Shown here in pieces: positions 1 through 11,315 of a stretch of 64,000 bases of DNA (the stretch's first letter is position 1; every line of letters starts with the position of its first letter). The stretch spans positions 50,762,591 through 50,826,590 of the forward strand of contig OZ022258.1 in NCBI GenBank assembly GCA_963978905.1. The letters are read 5' to 3'. The position numbers were made by a program, and so were the translations under genes. This DNA comes from Trichostrongylus colubriformis (taxonomy: Eukaryota > Nematoda > Chromadorea > Rhabditida > Trichostrongylidae). The notes beneath the pieces are model-generated. The model searched no databases, was not told the DNA's origin, and was given only the letters and a program-made list of their open reading frames with translations.

Positions 1-139
1 TGCTGATATTCATTTGGCGGAGTAACGACTTTTCTTGTGCTTTCGTGGAGAATAGAATGCCTTCCATATCTCTAAGCCGATTGTAAGATGTTGACCCCCA
101 CATTGCTCCTAATTTCACCTATTTTTCTTTTCCAATTTT

Positions 140-685
140 TTAGGGGACCAAAAAAGCTCGTGTAGTTTTTTTCTGATTATTTCTACGCAATGTATTAAAA
201 AAACTGATTGAGCTAGGAGGGTAACATTGCATATGCTTTGAAGCTTTTTTTATGTAAAATCATTCAGTGTGTCTCATAAGTTTAAGTAATGCGTTTTAAA
301 TTTGAAATTTTTAAGTGAAGTATGGCTGTGTCGGGTGAGATAATTCGCGCCTGCTTACTTCACGAGTTTACATTTGACACCAAAACTGCAGAGACTTGTC
401 GTAAGATATGCGCTGCTTTTGGGAAGGTGCCATAGCGGTACGAACGGGTCAGAAGTGGTTTAGAAAATCTTCTTCTGTAAATCTCACCCGACACTCCTCC
501 TCCACTCAAAAATTTCAAACTTAAAATGCACTACTCAAAATTATGGGACACGGTGAATGATTCTGCATAAAACAAAGCATATGTAATGTTACCCTCCTAC
601 CACAATCAGCTTTTTAATGCATTGCATAGAAATAATCAATTAGGAAAAAAACCGCACGATTTTTTTTTTGGTTGCCTGATGCACT
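140..685 (+). mobile_element. Mariner-derived foldback element with transposase N-terminal remnant (copy A)
   Basis: Long imperfect inverted repeats of about 180 bp flank a short centre. The inner ends TAGGAGGGTAAC (214) and GTTACCCTCCTA (to 599) mirror each other, and the mirror continues outward to about 140 and 685. The centre, about 320-490 on the plus strand, translates to IIRACLLHEFTFDTKTAETC followed by RKICAAFGK. This matches the first helix-turn-helix of mariner transposases. A frameshift then leads to TGQKWFRK, the usual continuation. The catalytic domain is absent, so this is a non-autonomous derivative. A diverged copy lies at 23,660-24,235. Confidence 0.75.
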
Positions 686-960
686 TCATGTCCAGCGAAG
701 TTATAAGCCCTATGATTCTAGATACACCCGAGCGCTAGTCTTGGAATATCCTAACTCTCAGCGCATGATTCACTTGAAACTGACAGCTGTACAGCACTTA
801 TGTACTTTACAGTTCACCTTCGTGTTCTCTGTATGCACCTGTGGGTTCGAGAATGGAGGCAAGATCGGCGGTCTGTCTACGGGCAACAGCGATTCTTTTG
901 GTTCTTCAGGCTTTTCTGTTGTTCGAGACACTTCAGTTTTACGGTCTTACGTTTACCAAG

Positions 961-1164
961 TGTAAACCACCGTCCTTCGCTTGCCATCCAGGGCCTGCTC
1001 GTTCGCCATCCTTACGTCTGCCGCCGTCGTGTTAGTGCAGTTAGTGAATACTCGAAACTTGAAAAACAAAACAGTTTTCACTAACTGCACTAACACGACG
1101 ACGGCAGACGTAAGGATGGCGAACGAACAGGCCGTGGATGGCAAGCGAAGGACGGTGGTTTACA
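961..1164. repeat. Near-perfect palindrome (foldback/MITE-like), copy A
   Basis: The arm 961-1048 (TGTAAACCACCGTCCTTCGC onward) is mirrored by 1,077-1,164 around a spacer of about 27 bp. Both arms read the same peptide when translated outward, but nothing suggests that it is a gene. The sequence 690-960 just left of it is the outer arm of the longer homologous palindrome at 24,340-24,880; here the right outer arm is missing. Confidence 0.8.
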
Positions 1165-1648
1165 CCGTCCATCGCTTGCTGTGGTTTAATAAGCGTACTT
1201 TCATCGCTCCCCTCTGACCCTTGCGGCATCACTGGCCACCGAGAGCTGGATGCAGACGGTGAGAGGCTGTGCGAAGAGCAAGTAGGCGACTGTCATGTGG
1301 TCAGAGACGCAAACTAAGGAGCAAATAAACATTGGGCGCAAAAATTTGAGCTACTCTCTACCCGACGAGGGCTACTCAAATGTTGCTCGGCGGGAATTCC
1401 GACGAATTGCCCCTCTTCCAGTTTTTTGATTGATGTTTTTTCATGTACTGTATCTGGCAGAACGAAGATTTAGAGTTAGTGTCGGTGTAGGATTCCTTTA
1501 GGTCTCACTTTGATCCCACTAATTTTTGCAGCTCATTCCACATAAAGGTGCCTGTACGGAACTAGCTGTTAAGGCTTTTAAGGGTGTTATGGGACTTTGA
1601 ATCTATCCTCATTTGATGACTGTATAACTTCTGCAGTGCAGTTCTCAC

Positions 1649-2891
1649 CTCCAGACTTTTGAACGACGGAACAGCGCATCATGTAGAACTGGATAGGCGA
1701 AAACTATCTAGCGATTTACGGGTATTGTGAGCGTGAACCACAAAATACCGTTGAAACTGATAGTGTCAATAACGTTTACAATATTCTAAATCCAAATTGT
1801 CCCGGGCGGTTCGTAGATCTGAAATCGGCAGCTTTTTGAACTGCGATAATTGGCTCGAAGGAACATTGAACTATCGGTTATACAACCGAATGCTGGCGCC
1901 AAACCTTTGCGCAACGTGTGGTAAAACAATAATATAGGCAAGAGGTGAAACTAACATTAGCTCCATATAGCGACAATGAAAATGCCACAATAAGTTGTGC
2001 CAGCAGTTGTCCTAGATCACAGATAAGAACTTGTGTAGCCAGTACGAAGAAGTTTGCATGACTGAGTTTGTTGAAGCTCGAAAATGGATTATATTATTAG
2101 ATGAGAATTTGATTGGAATCTTTTAGACAATTCCATCCGAACATTTTTTCGGCGTTTTTAGCCTTCGATACTGGTTCCCTGCTACAATCCTCCACCCCGG
2201 TTCTACCGCGGGAACGTCGATCCAAGGGCTGCCGGTTCCACTAGTGGAGAAACGGAACACTTGCTGTAATGAACATGAGTATACCAATCCAAACGCCTGT
2301 GGTCACTCGATCCCACTCAGTAAAACGGGGTGTGTGCACGTATGACAGGAAATCGCTTCCCGGCGTCGCACTCGTGGCACCATCAGTACGACTTGTCGAG
2401 TCAATTGCCCTTAAGAGCCCGGCAGAGTGTGGCTGCGTCACCTCTGCACTTCCATCCATGCCACACTGCCTCCTGCACCCATGCAACCTTGCCTCCTCCA
2501 CCCATGCCACACTACCTTGCTTGGAGGCTGCCATGCCCTGCCACTGTACTCGCACCCACCAAACCGCTCATTGCGTGCGGCCGCGCGAAAATCTGTCATA
2601 AGTCCCGGCATCTATCTAGGAGCAACTCTGAAACCAAGGCGCACAGTCGTGGAGTCTTCAAAAAAAGGGCCATACCTGCCTGTTCAGTTACCCAAGCTTC
2701 TTTATTCATATAGGACCATCAGGGAAATTTTCCAACGCTTACTCATGGTTCCTCTGAATTAGACGAAAAACTGAACCTACCCGATAAAGAACCACTGCCA
2801 ATAGAATATTTGAAATAATGCCAATGATAGATAGAACCATATAACTGAAAGCTAAAAGCAGGCGAATCTCGATTTGGGGTGTAGAGGACAT
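1649..2891 (-). pseudogene. Nematode serpentine chemoreceptor, TM1-TM3 fragment (copy A)
   Basis: Three minus-strand exons fit in phase. Exon 1 (2,891-2,743) follows an ATTTCAG acceptor, starts MSSTPQIEI and carries TM1 (FSYMVLSIIGIISNILLAVV), ending at AACCATGA|GTAAGC in phase 2. Exon 2 (2,076-1,956) begins after a weak TTTTCGAG acceptor and carries TM2 (FVLATQVLICDLGQLLAQ), ending at a GTTAGT donor. Exon 3 (1,818-1,649) follows TTTCAG and carries TM3 (WFTLTI..NR, the DRY-like end of TM3 in nematode receptors). Exon 3 has two in-frame TAG codons, where the B copy reads Tyr and Trp. TM4-TM7 are not found downstream, so about 146 of the usual 300-350 residues remain. It belongs to the chemosensory 7TM receptors; the subclass (Srx/Srt/Srv type) is not settled. 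Intron 1 carries a MITE relic. Confidence 0.75.
2240..2620. mobile_element. Relic of Mutator-like MITE in chemoreceptor intron (copy A)
   Basis: This stretch of intron 1, rich in CACCCATGCCACACTGCCT-type motifs and ending in GCGGCCGCGCGAAAATC, is the reverse complement of the interior of the intact element at 52,676-52,970. The terminal GGGGGTAATTACGCC motifs are gone. The same relic occupies the same intron in copy B (28,770-29,075), so it was inserted before the duplication. Confidence 0.6.
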
Positions 2892-3267
2892 TCTGAAATA
2901 TCACTGTTAATAGCGATTCGATAGGCAAGTAAACGGGATGGTCGGTAATGATGATGGTAAGAAATAAGTGTAAGATGATCAGAGAATATCCAGAAAGAGT
3001 GGAGACATAGGAGGTGTTCCCTTGTTACGTGATCCATTACTTCATTACATAGTTAGTTATGATTACACTTACTTATAATTGCTTCATTATTTTGGTAGTT
3101 GAAGCAAAGTGATAAGTTTCTTATGAGGCTGTAAACACTAATCAAAGACCTAATCGGGAAGTCATTGAGCTAAATTATTCACAGAAGTATATTATGGCAG
3201 GCAGGTGGGAAATTGTAGGTAGAGCATTAATGGGGAAACCCGGAACAAAGCAAGAAGGCTGAAAGTA

Positions 3268-4166
3268 TTAGGTTGATTCATAATAAATCGGACAAATGGT
3301 AGTGATGATTTCTAGAGATCATAACTCAGTAACGAATTAACGAAAATGGACGCGCGAGGTACCGTTGGAATGAGTATGAAAAGCTCTTCAAAGTACCGCA
3401 AAATAATCACTCCAAAGTAAATTCATTCCGCCACAATGCCGCACGATTTCAAGCGGTCCAGAGACCACATCCGCAACGTCATACTATTTATATCGCTATC
3501 TGGCCAGGAACCCGCGGATATCGGCAGACGTCTGATAGAAGTTCACAAGGAGCATGCCCCCGGCAGAAGTACACTGTAGTTGTAGCATTCGAAGTTTGCG
3601 TCAGGCGACTATTCCATCGAAGACGAAAACCGCGGTTGGTGGAGCGTACACGGCGTAGAGTACTGGGAGCTGCTCGATGAAGGTGCCACAGTATCCGCCG
3701 ACGTCTACGTTCGTCAATTACGAGAATTGAAGGCCAATGTCCAAAGTTCGCTACGGCGGCGGTCACATGTCTACTTCCAGCAAGACAACCTGTCTACTTC
3801 CACAGACCGCACTTCGCAAGATCGACCAAGGCCGAGCTGCTGTCGTACAGTTGGACCGTACTTCTATACCCACCGTACTCCCCAGACCTGGCCCCTTCAG
3901 ATTTCCACCTTTTCTCCCACAGCCAACGCCACCTGGACGGCCAAGACTTCAAAACTCGCGACGAGGTCAAGGCGGCACTTGGCAACTTTTTCGAGCTCCA
4001 GCTTCCGGCCTTCTGGAGCAAGGGCATCCATGATCTGCCTATACCGTGGCAGAAGGTCATCGATAAAGATGGAGTATATTTCAAGTGAATCCCTGTTGTC
4101 GTAAAAAAGTTGTACGACAATGATTAAAATTGGTCAATTTGTCCGATTTATTATGAATCAACCTAA
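3268..4166 (+). mobile_element. Mariner element with degenerate D,D34D transposase (copy A)
   Basis: Perfect inverted ends of about 28 bp starting TTAGGTTGATTCATAATAAA are flanked by a TA duplication (3,266-3,267 and 4,167-4,168). The element is 899 bp, short of the usual 1.3 kb, so it is internally deleted. Plus-strand transposase pieces are clear: HGVEYWELLDEG followed by SADVYVRQLRELKANV (around the first catalytic block), FQQDN (second Asp), YSPDLAPSDFHLF (third Asp) and DKDGVYF near the C terminus. They lie in different frames, so the protein is dead. The homologous TA in copy B holds a different mariner. Confidence 0.93.
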
Positions 4167-5337
4167 TAGTTCGCAGCACATAGGTACATAGATCCCGTGG
4201 GTTGAGACTTTTCCGCTCAATCCGCTTCGTTACCCTCAATCAGCATTTATCTTGCAAAAGGGGGGACAGGTGGTATCGGAAATAGCTATGGAAAGCTTGC
4301 AGATCCTCGCGACATAAGGGGAGAGTCAAGATCTAGGGCTTTAAAACTAGGGAGATATGGTTGCAGCTGCATGAAATATTGTTTTTGAGTTGGCATCATT
4401 CACACACGCTTTCGCGGCTTTTCTTGCTGGATTACAATAAGGAAATAGCTGCAGCAATCAGCATTTCCTATTTATACCTCTGCAATTACTCTAGTTAACA
4501 AACAAATAATTATCCATATGTGTTATCAACAAACCATTTATGAGTCAGCGCCAGACATCATACATTTTCTTGGTCAGAGATTAGATGCACGTGTATCACG
4601 TGTACATATGTAAGGCAGGGCTATTAAGCGAATTATTTCTGAATAAGGGAGCATGTATTTGGATTATCCGATGCCTCGAATGTTTCGGATTAAAAAACCA
4701 TTTCTTAGGATTTCTGAATGATTATCGAGAATTTGTTGAAATAATAGAAATAATGTTGAAATTTGTTGAAAGTAGGGTTAAAAATATTATATAATCAGAT
4801 ATAGTAATGCAGGTGCAATATATTTGGATTTCATTCTACAAAATGAATATGAATACACGTCTTTCGATTTTATGATGCGGCGAGGTAACTCTAATAAACT
4901 TATTGGTAAATACAGTTCAAATCCAACATATCCAAGTTCCCCTCTTTGATTTTGCTCGAGTACCTTGTCATAGTCAGAAACAAGTAATGGCCCTGGTAAT
5001 CACAGCTTCCTTTTTGTACCAACACAGCTGTTCATCGTCAGAGATAATGGAATCATATCATATTTCCCATTCCTAATTGCATAAGCGGCAGATAGTAAGT
5101 CAAACAATCAATGAAGCATAGCTCAAACTCACGTAATGCGCTTTTTATAACCTAGACCAAGAAGCAAGAAAATCAGAAATACCCCTACTACTCCGGAGCG
5201 ACATGCTCACTGCAATAATTGCAGTTTATTTCGAGATGGTTTAGAGACTGAGAAAGAAGTGAGAGCAATCAGTAGTAGTTAGAGCTACCAAAAGAAGATC
5301 AATTTCAGCGGTTGGTGAAGCTTGACGGCACACTTCG

Positions 5338-5640
5338 CGATAATCAGATGGGTCGACTTACCTTCTCGAAACAGCAGATCCTTAGGTAACTGGTCGAGTT
5401 GCAACTTTTTCTTGTCGCCATGGTGCACTATCACGGCACTACACTTGCTCGAACCCGCTCCGACACCACTCACTTGCGCTCTTTTACTGGTCAAATGAGC
5501 AAAATGGGTGGCGTCGGATTAGGTTCGAGCAGATGTAGCGCCGTGATAGCGACCATGGCGACGCGAAAAAGGTGCAGCCTGACTATTTACTCAAGGATCT
5601 AATGTCAAGAAGATAAGCCGACACATCTGATTATCGCGAA
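5338..5640. repeat. Imperfect palindrome (foldback), copy A
   Basis: CGATAATCAGATG...GTCGCCATGGTGC...TATCACGGC on the left is mirrored by GCCGTGATAGCGACCATGGC...CATCTGATTATCG on the right, with a centre near 5,490. The homologous palindrome in copy B is 31,745-32,035. No coding sequence is recognised. A short open stretch just downstream (around 5,690-5,855) is shared by both copies but matches nothing I know. Confidence 0.65.
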
Positions 5641-5980
5641 ATCTGCCTTTACTTGATTAGCGACGTTTTAAGAGATACACCTCAAGTATGAGAAGGAGTA
5701 GCGTCGATCGAGGGTTGGGTCGTGTTCTCGCGATTTCCCAAACATTAGATTTAACAAAATCGAAAATTGCGCTACATGTTGTGAGGCAGTGTCAAGAAAG
5801 GGAAAGTCCAATCCTGTATGAGGAAGATGAAACGACTGTTAGACCACAGCAATAGTTGAACACAACTGCACGGGCAAACATTATAGGTTACGAGCATCAA
5901 TCCATATCCATCAAAATTTACGATTTTTGTGGAGAGGACCCGAAAAAGGTAACGTACCGCTCCAAAGCACGTGTAATATC

Positions 5981-6139
5981 GGAATGCTGAGTCATGGGCA
6001 AAAGCTACGGTCTCAGACGGGTCTCGAACCCGCACTTCATGGTTTCCGGACACATGTGCTAATCCACTACACTACCGAGACCCCTTTCACCTTAACTCAG
6101 CTTCTGAAGGCTATACTTACCACATCTCACGATAAACAG
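5981..6139 (-). mobile_element. tRNA-headed SINE-like insertion present only in copy A
   Basis: The 159-bp insertion is flanked by GTAATATC at 5,973-5,980 and 6,140-6,147, a probable target-site duplication. The homologous point of copy B lacks it. On the minus strand, 6,007-6,083 reads as a tRNA-like unit with paired ends GGTCTC/GAGACC, a D-arm region GTGTAGTGGATTAGCAC and a T-arm GCGGGTTCGAGACCCG, which contains a B box. Its flanking CTGAGTTAAGGTGAA and GCTGAGTCATGGGC segments match the three tRNA-like units at 46.3-47.2 kb. It is a pseudogene or SINE head rather than a working tRNA. Confidence 0.65.
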
Positions 6140-7589
6140 GTAATATCTTATTCAATGAAAAGGTGCCTTGCACCTTACCGAAGGAGGGTATTTTCTGAAT
6201 CGTAATTTGTGTACGTTCGTTGGAGGGTGTTGTCACGTCCGGTCTGCAAAGGAGGAGGCGTAGGCGTCGCTGACATTGTGCCAGACTTGGAGAATACTTC
6301 AACGCGGAAACATTGTTCTCTTTGAACTATCTTCATTGGGTGTAGATGCAGTAGCTGTCGAAAACATTGCGATTTCTGACTTTTGACCACAGCTCCGTTT
6401 CGCTCTGACCGAATGTGTCAAAAAAAAAATCAAAGTATGTGCCCACCATGGAACAAGCGCAACCGCCTAATTTCAGTAGAATTACACAAGCTTGTAGCCA
6501 TATAACGATTTTTCTATTCAAAAGCACTGCCAGAATCCAAGGTAGCTGCTCGTCAAATAGCCTTGATAATCGTAGTTGACAATGAGCACTCTTTCAGTAG
6601 AATCAGCTCGTTTCAAGCAGATGATTCGAAAGCTTGCTGTAGTCCTCTGGTATGATTATGGTATCCCCCTCGATGAGACGAGGCTAGACCCGCTGCCACT
6701 TCGACGGCCTGTCGTAAGCATGAGATAGTGGTGGCCGGCCATTGGTGCAGTGTAAGACGTTAAATATTCATTCATTCAAATTTCCATTATAGAACCCGTA
6801 ATATAATGCATAATGGACAGGTGATACGACACAGACATAATACAAGTACATAAGGAACAAATCGAACAAAACAAATTGGTCCCACAGATCAAAGATCGAG
6901 GCTCAAACAGGTTCAAGACTAGCGAGGATAAGCTCAGAAAAGAGGAAGGGCTGATAAATCATGCGTTTTAGAGAGGTGGTAGACTCTACAGCTATAGCAG
7001 AGAAAAAAAGAGGTGCTTGGATGCGGACCAGCTTTCTCGAGACGAGTTCACGAGCCATCAAAGTAGACGAGTTCCGCTTCGTCGATGTTTGTGACTAAGG
7101 TTGCTCGGCTCGCATCGAGGTTAACGATAGCGATTTCTTCGATTCGATGGGGAACAGACCAAAAGACACTTGGTCAAGTAAGGTGGAAACAAAATGTTTC
7201 ACAAATACAAATGTAAAGCTTTCACTTAGCATCTTTCCATGTGTTTCGTTTATCCAAGCCAAGTCGATAAAAAGTCACTTTACCGACGGCTAGCAGTCCA
7301 AAAACAGCATGTGCCTGGGCAACTGTAATAAATAATGATTAGGCCATAGTAAATCATTATTATTATATGAAATTGTCACCTCTCTTATTGTTATTCAATG
7401 GTGTTCATAATGTTTTCAACAGACAAACACAGGCAAACGGATATAAAAAGATGGTCACAGTTGAAAATTTAGAAAAAAAAGGAAAAAAAAATCTGGTGCT
7501 ATCGCAGTGAGTGGGGCATCCCACTATGAGCATCATTTTACTCAATCCTATGAAGGCAGAGGAATCCCTTCCTTCCCTCCAGCAAAGCT

Positions 7590-8890
7590 TACAAGGGAAG
7601 GATGGTAAGTCGAAGCGGCCGTGTGAAATGGGGTTTATACCAATGATGGGACTCGGGATGCCATTCACCAATCTTCTGCTGTGCGTCTCTGGGAGCAGAG
7701 TTACAAGTGTTGAAAGAGAAGCAACTCAGCAGATATGCGATAGGCAAGTGCGACAGATGTGTAGTTTGATAGCCATGTGGCTATGTTCAATTACTTCCCG
7801 AACGTTACGAACAAGGAATCACTTGCAGCGAGAGCTTGATCTCACTACGAAAAAGCATTTCTGAGGGAAATTTCGGACATTTTCGCTGTTTTATCATGTA
7901 CATTTCCACTTTTTCGTTTATTTCCTTCACAAACATGCTTTGCACAGCCAGTGTATGAATTAATCTAGAAGTGGACATGGTTTACACGGACACCAGTCAA
8001 ATTTGTGTCTCTTCCGAATAATTACAAGGTTTAATGAAAACCCAGACGAACGTTTGTACAAATGCCGAGTATTCTTCAGCACAGCCTACCTTACATTCAA
8101 GTGGCAATCTTGACAGAACCATGTTAGCCCAAAGGGTCACTGTCATCTATAAGGTGCTGGTTGTGAGAAATGTTCTGCCCCAAAGTTGTGCTAGCGCACC
8201 TGTTGAAGGTCTTCGGTCCTTGTGATACAACGCGACCCCTCACCTATTTAGTATTCATTTCCCACAGATTTGATAGAGAATTGTGAAGTTGTTGGCTGAG
8301 ACAAGCTATTCCTTATCCGGTGTTCGCACTGCGAAAAGCTTCATTTTTTTCATCCCTTCGTTTTAGATTACCACATTTGTTGTAAAATACAATAAAGGCA
8401 ATAAACGCAGAAGTGGAAATGTACATGATAAAACAGCGTTTTAGATTACCACATTTGTTGTAAAATACTACATACTGTATAAAGGCAATAAACGCAGAAG
8501 TGGAAATGTACATGATAAAAGAGCGAAAATGGATTCATTTCCTCAGAAATGCTTTTTCGTAAGGAGATCAAGCTCTCGAAGCATGTAATTCCTTGTTTGC
8601 AACGTTCGGGAAGTTATTTGGGAAAAATGCAAAAAGGTACGTTCAGCAAGGATCCGAACCCGTGACCCCTTGAACTTGAGTCCTAGCACGAGCCACATGG
8701 CTATCAAAGTACTGTTACAGTCGCCTATCGCATATCTGCTGAGTAGCTTCTCTTTCAACGCTTGTAACTCTGCTCCCAGAGACGCGCAGCAGATATGAAA
8801 TGCAGATTGATGAATGGCATCCCGAGTCCTATCATTGGTATAAGCCCCATTTCAAAAGGCCACTTCGACTTACCATCCTTCCCTTGTTAG
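7590..8890. repeat. Foldback element with tRNA-like B box (copy A)
   Basis: The left arm (7,590-7,935: AAGGGAAGGATGGTAAGTCG...ACATTTCCACTTTTTCG) is mirrored by the right arm (about 8,470-8,890). The right arm contains, on the minus strand, GGGTTCGGATCC, close to a pol III B box; the left arm has lost that segment by deletion. The unit AGATTACCACATTTGTTG...GTACATGATAAAA is tandemly doubled here (8,365-8,520) but single in copy B. No protein is recognised. Confidence 0.65.
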
Positions 8891-9305
8891 GCAAAAAACA
8901 CGACTGAATGTGCGAATTGACTCCTGAAAGAAGATCTTTCCAAAATGCTGAAGTATAACGTCAGTCGGAAAAGTGATTAACAATCTTGGTTGAAACCATT
9001 ATGGAGAGAGTATGCCAGGATTTATCGAAATTCGCACATGGATAAGTACTAGATTTTGAGCCTTTTATTTTGACAACAGTGGTTCATGGTTCACGGTCTA
9101 AATGTGTTTGTTATCGGTGTCTCAGCGTTTGCCATGCTCATTTCGACTTTTTTGCTGCTCAGATACATATTTGCGCATGACCTGGCTTTTTTAAATCCGG
9201 TCAATTTAACGTCGTAGAGACTTTCTGACATGATATTGATTGAAAAGGGAGAGTTGATTTGGCCTTACCATGAGGGTTGCGAAGATTGTCGATAAAAGGA
9301 TTAGT

Positions 9306-9568
9306 ATCATTATTATCAAGTACAAATACGACTGTAGACTCTCCAGCAGAGTCTATAAATAAAATCTAATTTGTACATTTTCAGGCTTGATAAAGGCGCT
9401 AGGCGCCGAAAGCTTGCCTATAAGGCTAAAATATCTTTTGCAACCAATTTTTGCAATCGGTTTTGTAAAAGCTGTTTTGAGTCTTTTGGAATAAATTTTG
9501 GAAGTCTCACATTGCCTTATACACATTCAGATCAACATGAGGCTTCGGGACAAGACAATGCTTAAGTG
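9306..9568. mobile_element. Copy-A-specific insertion with 11-bp target duplication
   Basis: AAAGGATTAGT occurs at 9,295-9,305 and 9,569-9,579. Copy B has a single AAAGATTAGT at the corresponding site (35,714-35,723). The inserted sequence contains a TTTTCAG site followed by a short open stretch (DKGARRRKLAYKAK). I see no terminal inverted repeats and cannot assign a family. Confidence 0.55.
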
Positions 9569-9777
9569 AAAGGATTAGTGATAAAATTCTAGCAAGCTAG
9601 CCAGCACCATCTAACAGACCTTCGGGGTATGAGAATTTTGGTTGGAATGGGTAATTTACTTATGTATGTATGTCTACTTTTACCAAAGGTTCCTAGAATG
9701 GGTGGGGAATATATAGTTTATTTATCGCTGAAGCTGTTCAAACCTACCTATTCTGTTATACAAAATCGAAAACTTAC

Positions 9778-10253
9778 TGGTGCCTAGCGTTCCACTGATC
9801 TCTACGACCGCGTGTGGTACGAAAATACCGATCAATAGCAAACATACACAGAATACTCTCTGAAATTACATTAATTGATTTCAATTTTCCGAAAAGATAA
9901 AAATTCTTTGATTGCATTTATTTGTTTTGTATTTCATATGACAAAGCAACATTAAGTTGTCAATAATAGAATAGAACTTACAAAAATTATTAATACGACC
10001 GTCAATAATATGTAAAACGGAAGATTATCACGTGATCGTAGCGCAATACCCTGAAATGTCGTTATTATTCTGATGAGAAATAATTATCATTGAATACTAT
10101 TTTGATACAGATAAGAGCAGTGCTTCAATGGAGGCTGTAATCCTATTTAACCGTCTCATTCAACAGCGCAATCCTCGCGTTTGTAATCCGTTGCCTTTGC
10201 ACAGCTAACGTGATAACTATTGGTATGATAATAACATTATGATGATCATAGTA
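9778..10253 (-). CDS. Multi-pass membrane protein gene, partial (copy A)
   Basis: Three minus-strand exons join in phase: 10,253-10,152 (102 bp, after TTTGTAG, donor GTTAAA), 10,050-9,982 (69 bp, after ATTTCAG, donor GTAAGT) and 9,859-9,778 (82 bp, after ATTTCAG, donor GTAAGT). They encode a hydrophobic stretch VIIIPIVITLAV, a basic connector QRQRITNARIALLNET, and two more hydrophobic runs, NLPFYILLTVVLIIF and VFCVCLLLIGIFV. Two or more membrane segments with a basic loop fit a chemoreceptor-like protein, but no family motif is decisive. The first exon and everything after residue 84 were not found with confidence. Exon 3 ends in phase 1. The gene lies upstream of, and in the same direction as, the chemoreceptor fragment. 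Confidence 0.5.
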
Positions 10254-10356
10254 CTACAAATTGTGCTCCAAAAGAACCCTTTGTTCTCGAGGACATGTAT
10301 TTTCACTCCTCGGTTTCACTTTGCTCCTTCCGGTGCCTTCAACCCCTTCAGTGAGA

Positions 10357-10603
10357 TGGGATGCGAAATCAGATTCATCCAAAATCAAGGTTGCAGGTGA
10401 ATGCGATATGGTTACACAGTGACTGGCGGGGGTCAGCCAATCTACAAGTCAATGCTTCAATCCGCCCGAACAAGTCTGGTGCCAATTCATCGATCTCTGA
10501 TGGATAAGAAGAAAAGGCCTGGGCGGGTATTGACGGAGAATTCGATCCACGCACCATGAAAGCAGGTGCACACGCCACTTGGCACTACACCACCTCCGCC
10601 CTA
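10357..10603 (-). mobile_element. tRNA-derived SINE (copy A)
   Basis: On the minus strand the element begins GGGCGGAGGTGGTGTAGTG and carries the B box GGATCGAATTC (plus 10,538-10,548), CGATGAATTGGCACCAGACT and CCAGTCACTGTGTAACC. The same body recurs at 37,128-37,374, so this insertion predates the segmental duplication. A separate, more intact relative sits at 32,754-33,061. Confidence 0.75.
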
Positions 10604-11296
10604 CATATATATTCTTGGATAACTTATTATGGTTGTACCACGTCTACGCTTAGATTCTGGATGACACACTGTTTGCAGGAAATTACTTAATGTTTTTATT
10701 TCCCTCCCCGATATAAAGCACTGCCATGTTGTGAAGAATCCTAGTACAAGCGACAGCAGCTATGCAGCACAGCGCCTCGCACCATTGCACCACTTTGGGG
10801 GCCATGCTGAAACAAACGTACCTTGTTGAGATAAATTAGGGCTGACTCAGACGGAAAAACGATCAATGGAGCTTGTGGGAACATATTATGCAGATTGTGG
10901 AATGCATCTTTTTTTGCCCTTTTCGCCTGAACTTTGTGATCCATAGTAAAAAATGAATTATTCATTATAGTAGTGAAAAACTCTTTTTTCCCTTGACCAC
11001 TTCCCTTGAGAATTCAGAGGATTCAGATGGAAGGGTGAAATACCCCAGTAAAAGAACTTTAGCTGGACACGCCCCAGACAATGGGCCTGCAGCCTTGATT
11101 CCTCGTTTCTCGTCAAGAAAGTTTTCTTCGATCTATTGCTGCTACGGTGTATCGATCTCATCTACAACGGTGGTTTTAAAGGAACTTGCGCTGGGCCCCC
11201 TGACCATGTAGGTGCTCTTGTTAACAGAGGATTCAGAAAACTACAAACTTGGATTGCAATTTACTTTTTGTTTTCGACATTGCTAATCAGACTGTA

Positions 11297-11302
11297 TTTA
11301 TT
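11297..11302 (-). promoter_or_regulatory. Poly(A) signal of P1-left peptide gene
   Basis: AATAAA on the minus strand, 13 bases beyond the stop codon, conserved in all four copies. Confidence 0.7.
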
Positions 11303-11315
11303 AGGAGAGGGCATT

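Noticed and set aside
2269..2762. Overlapping plus-strand frames of 110-127 codons in copy A
   Set aside because: They lie in the MITE relic within the chemoreceptor intron and are not conserved in copy B.
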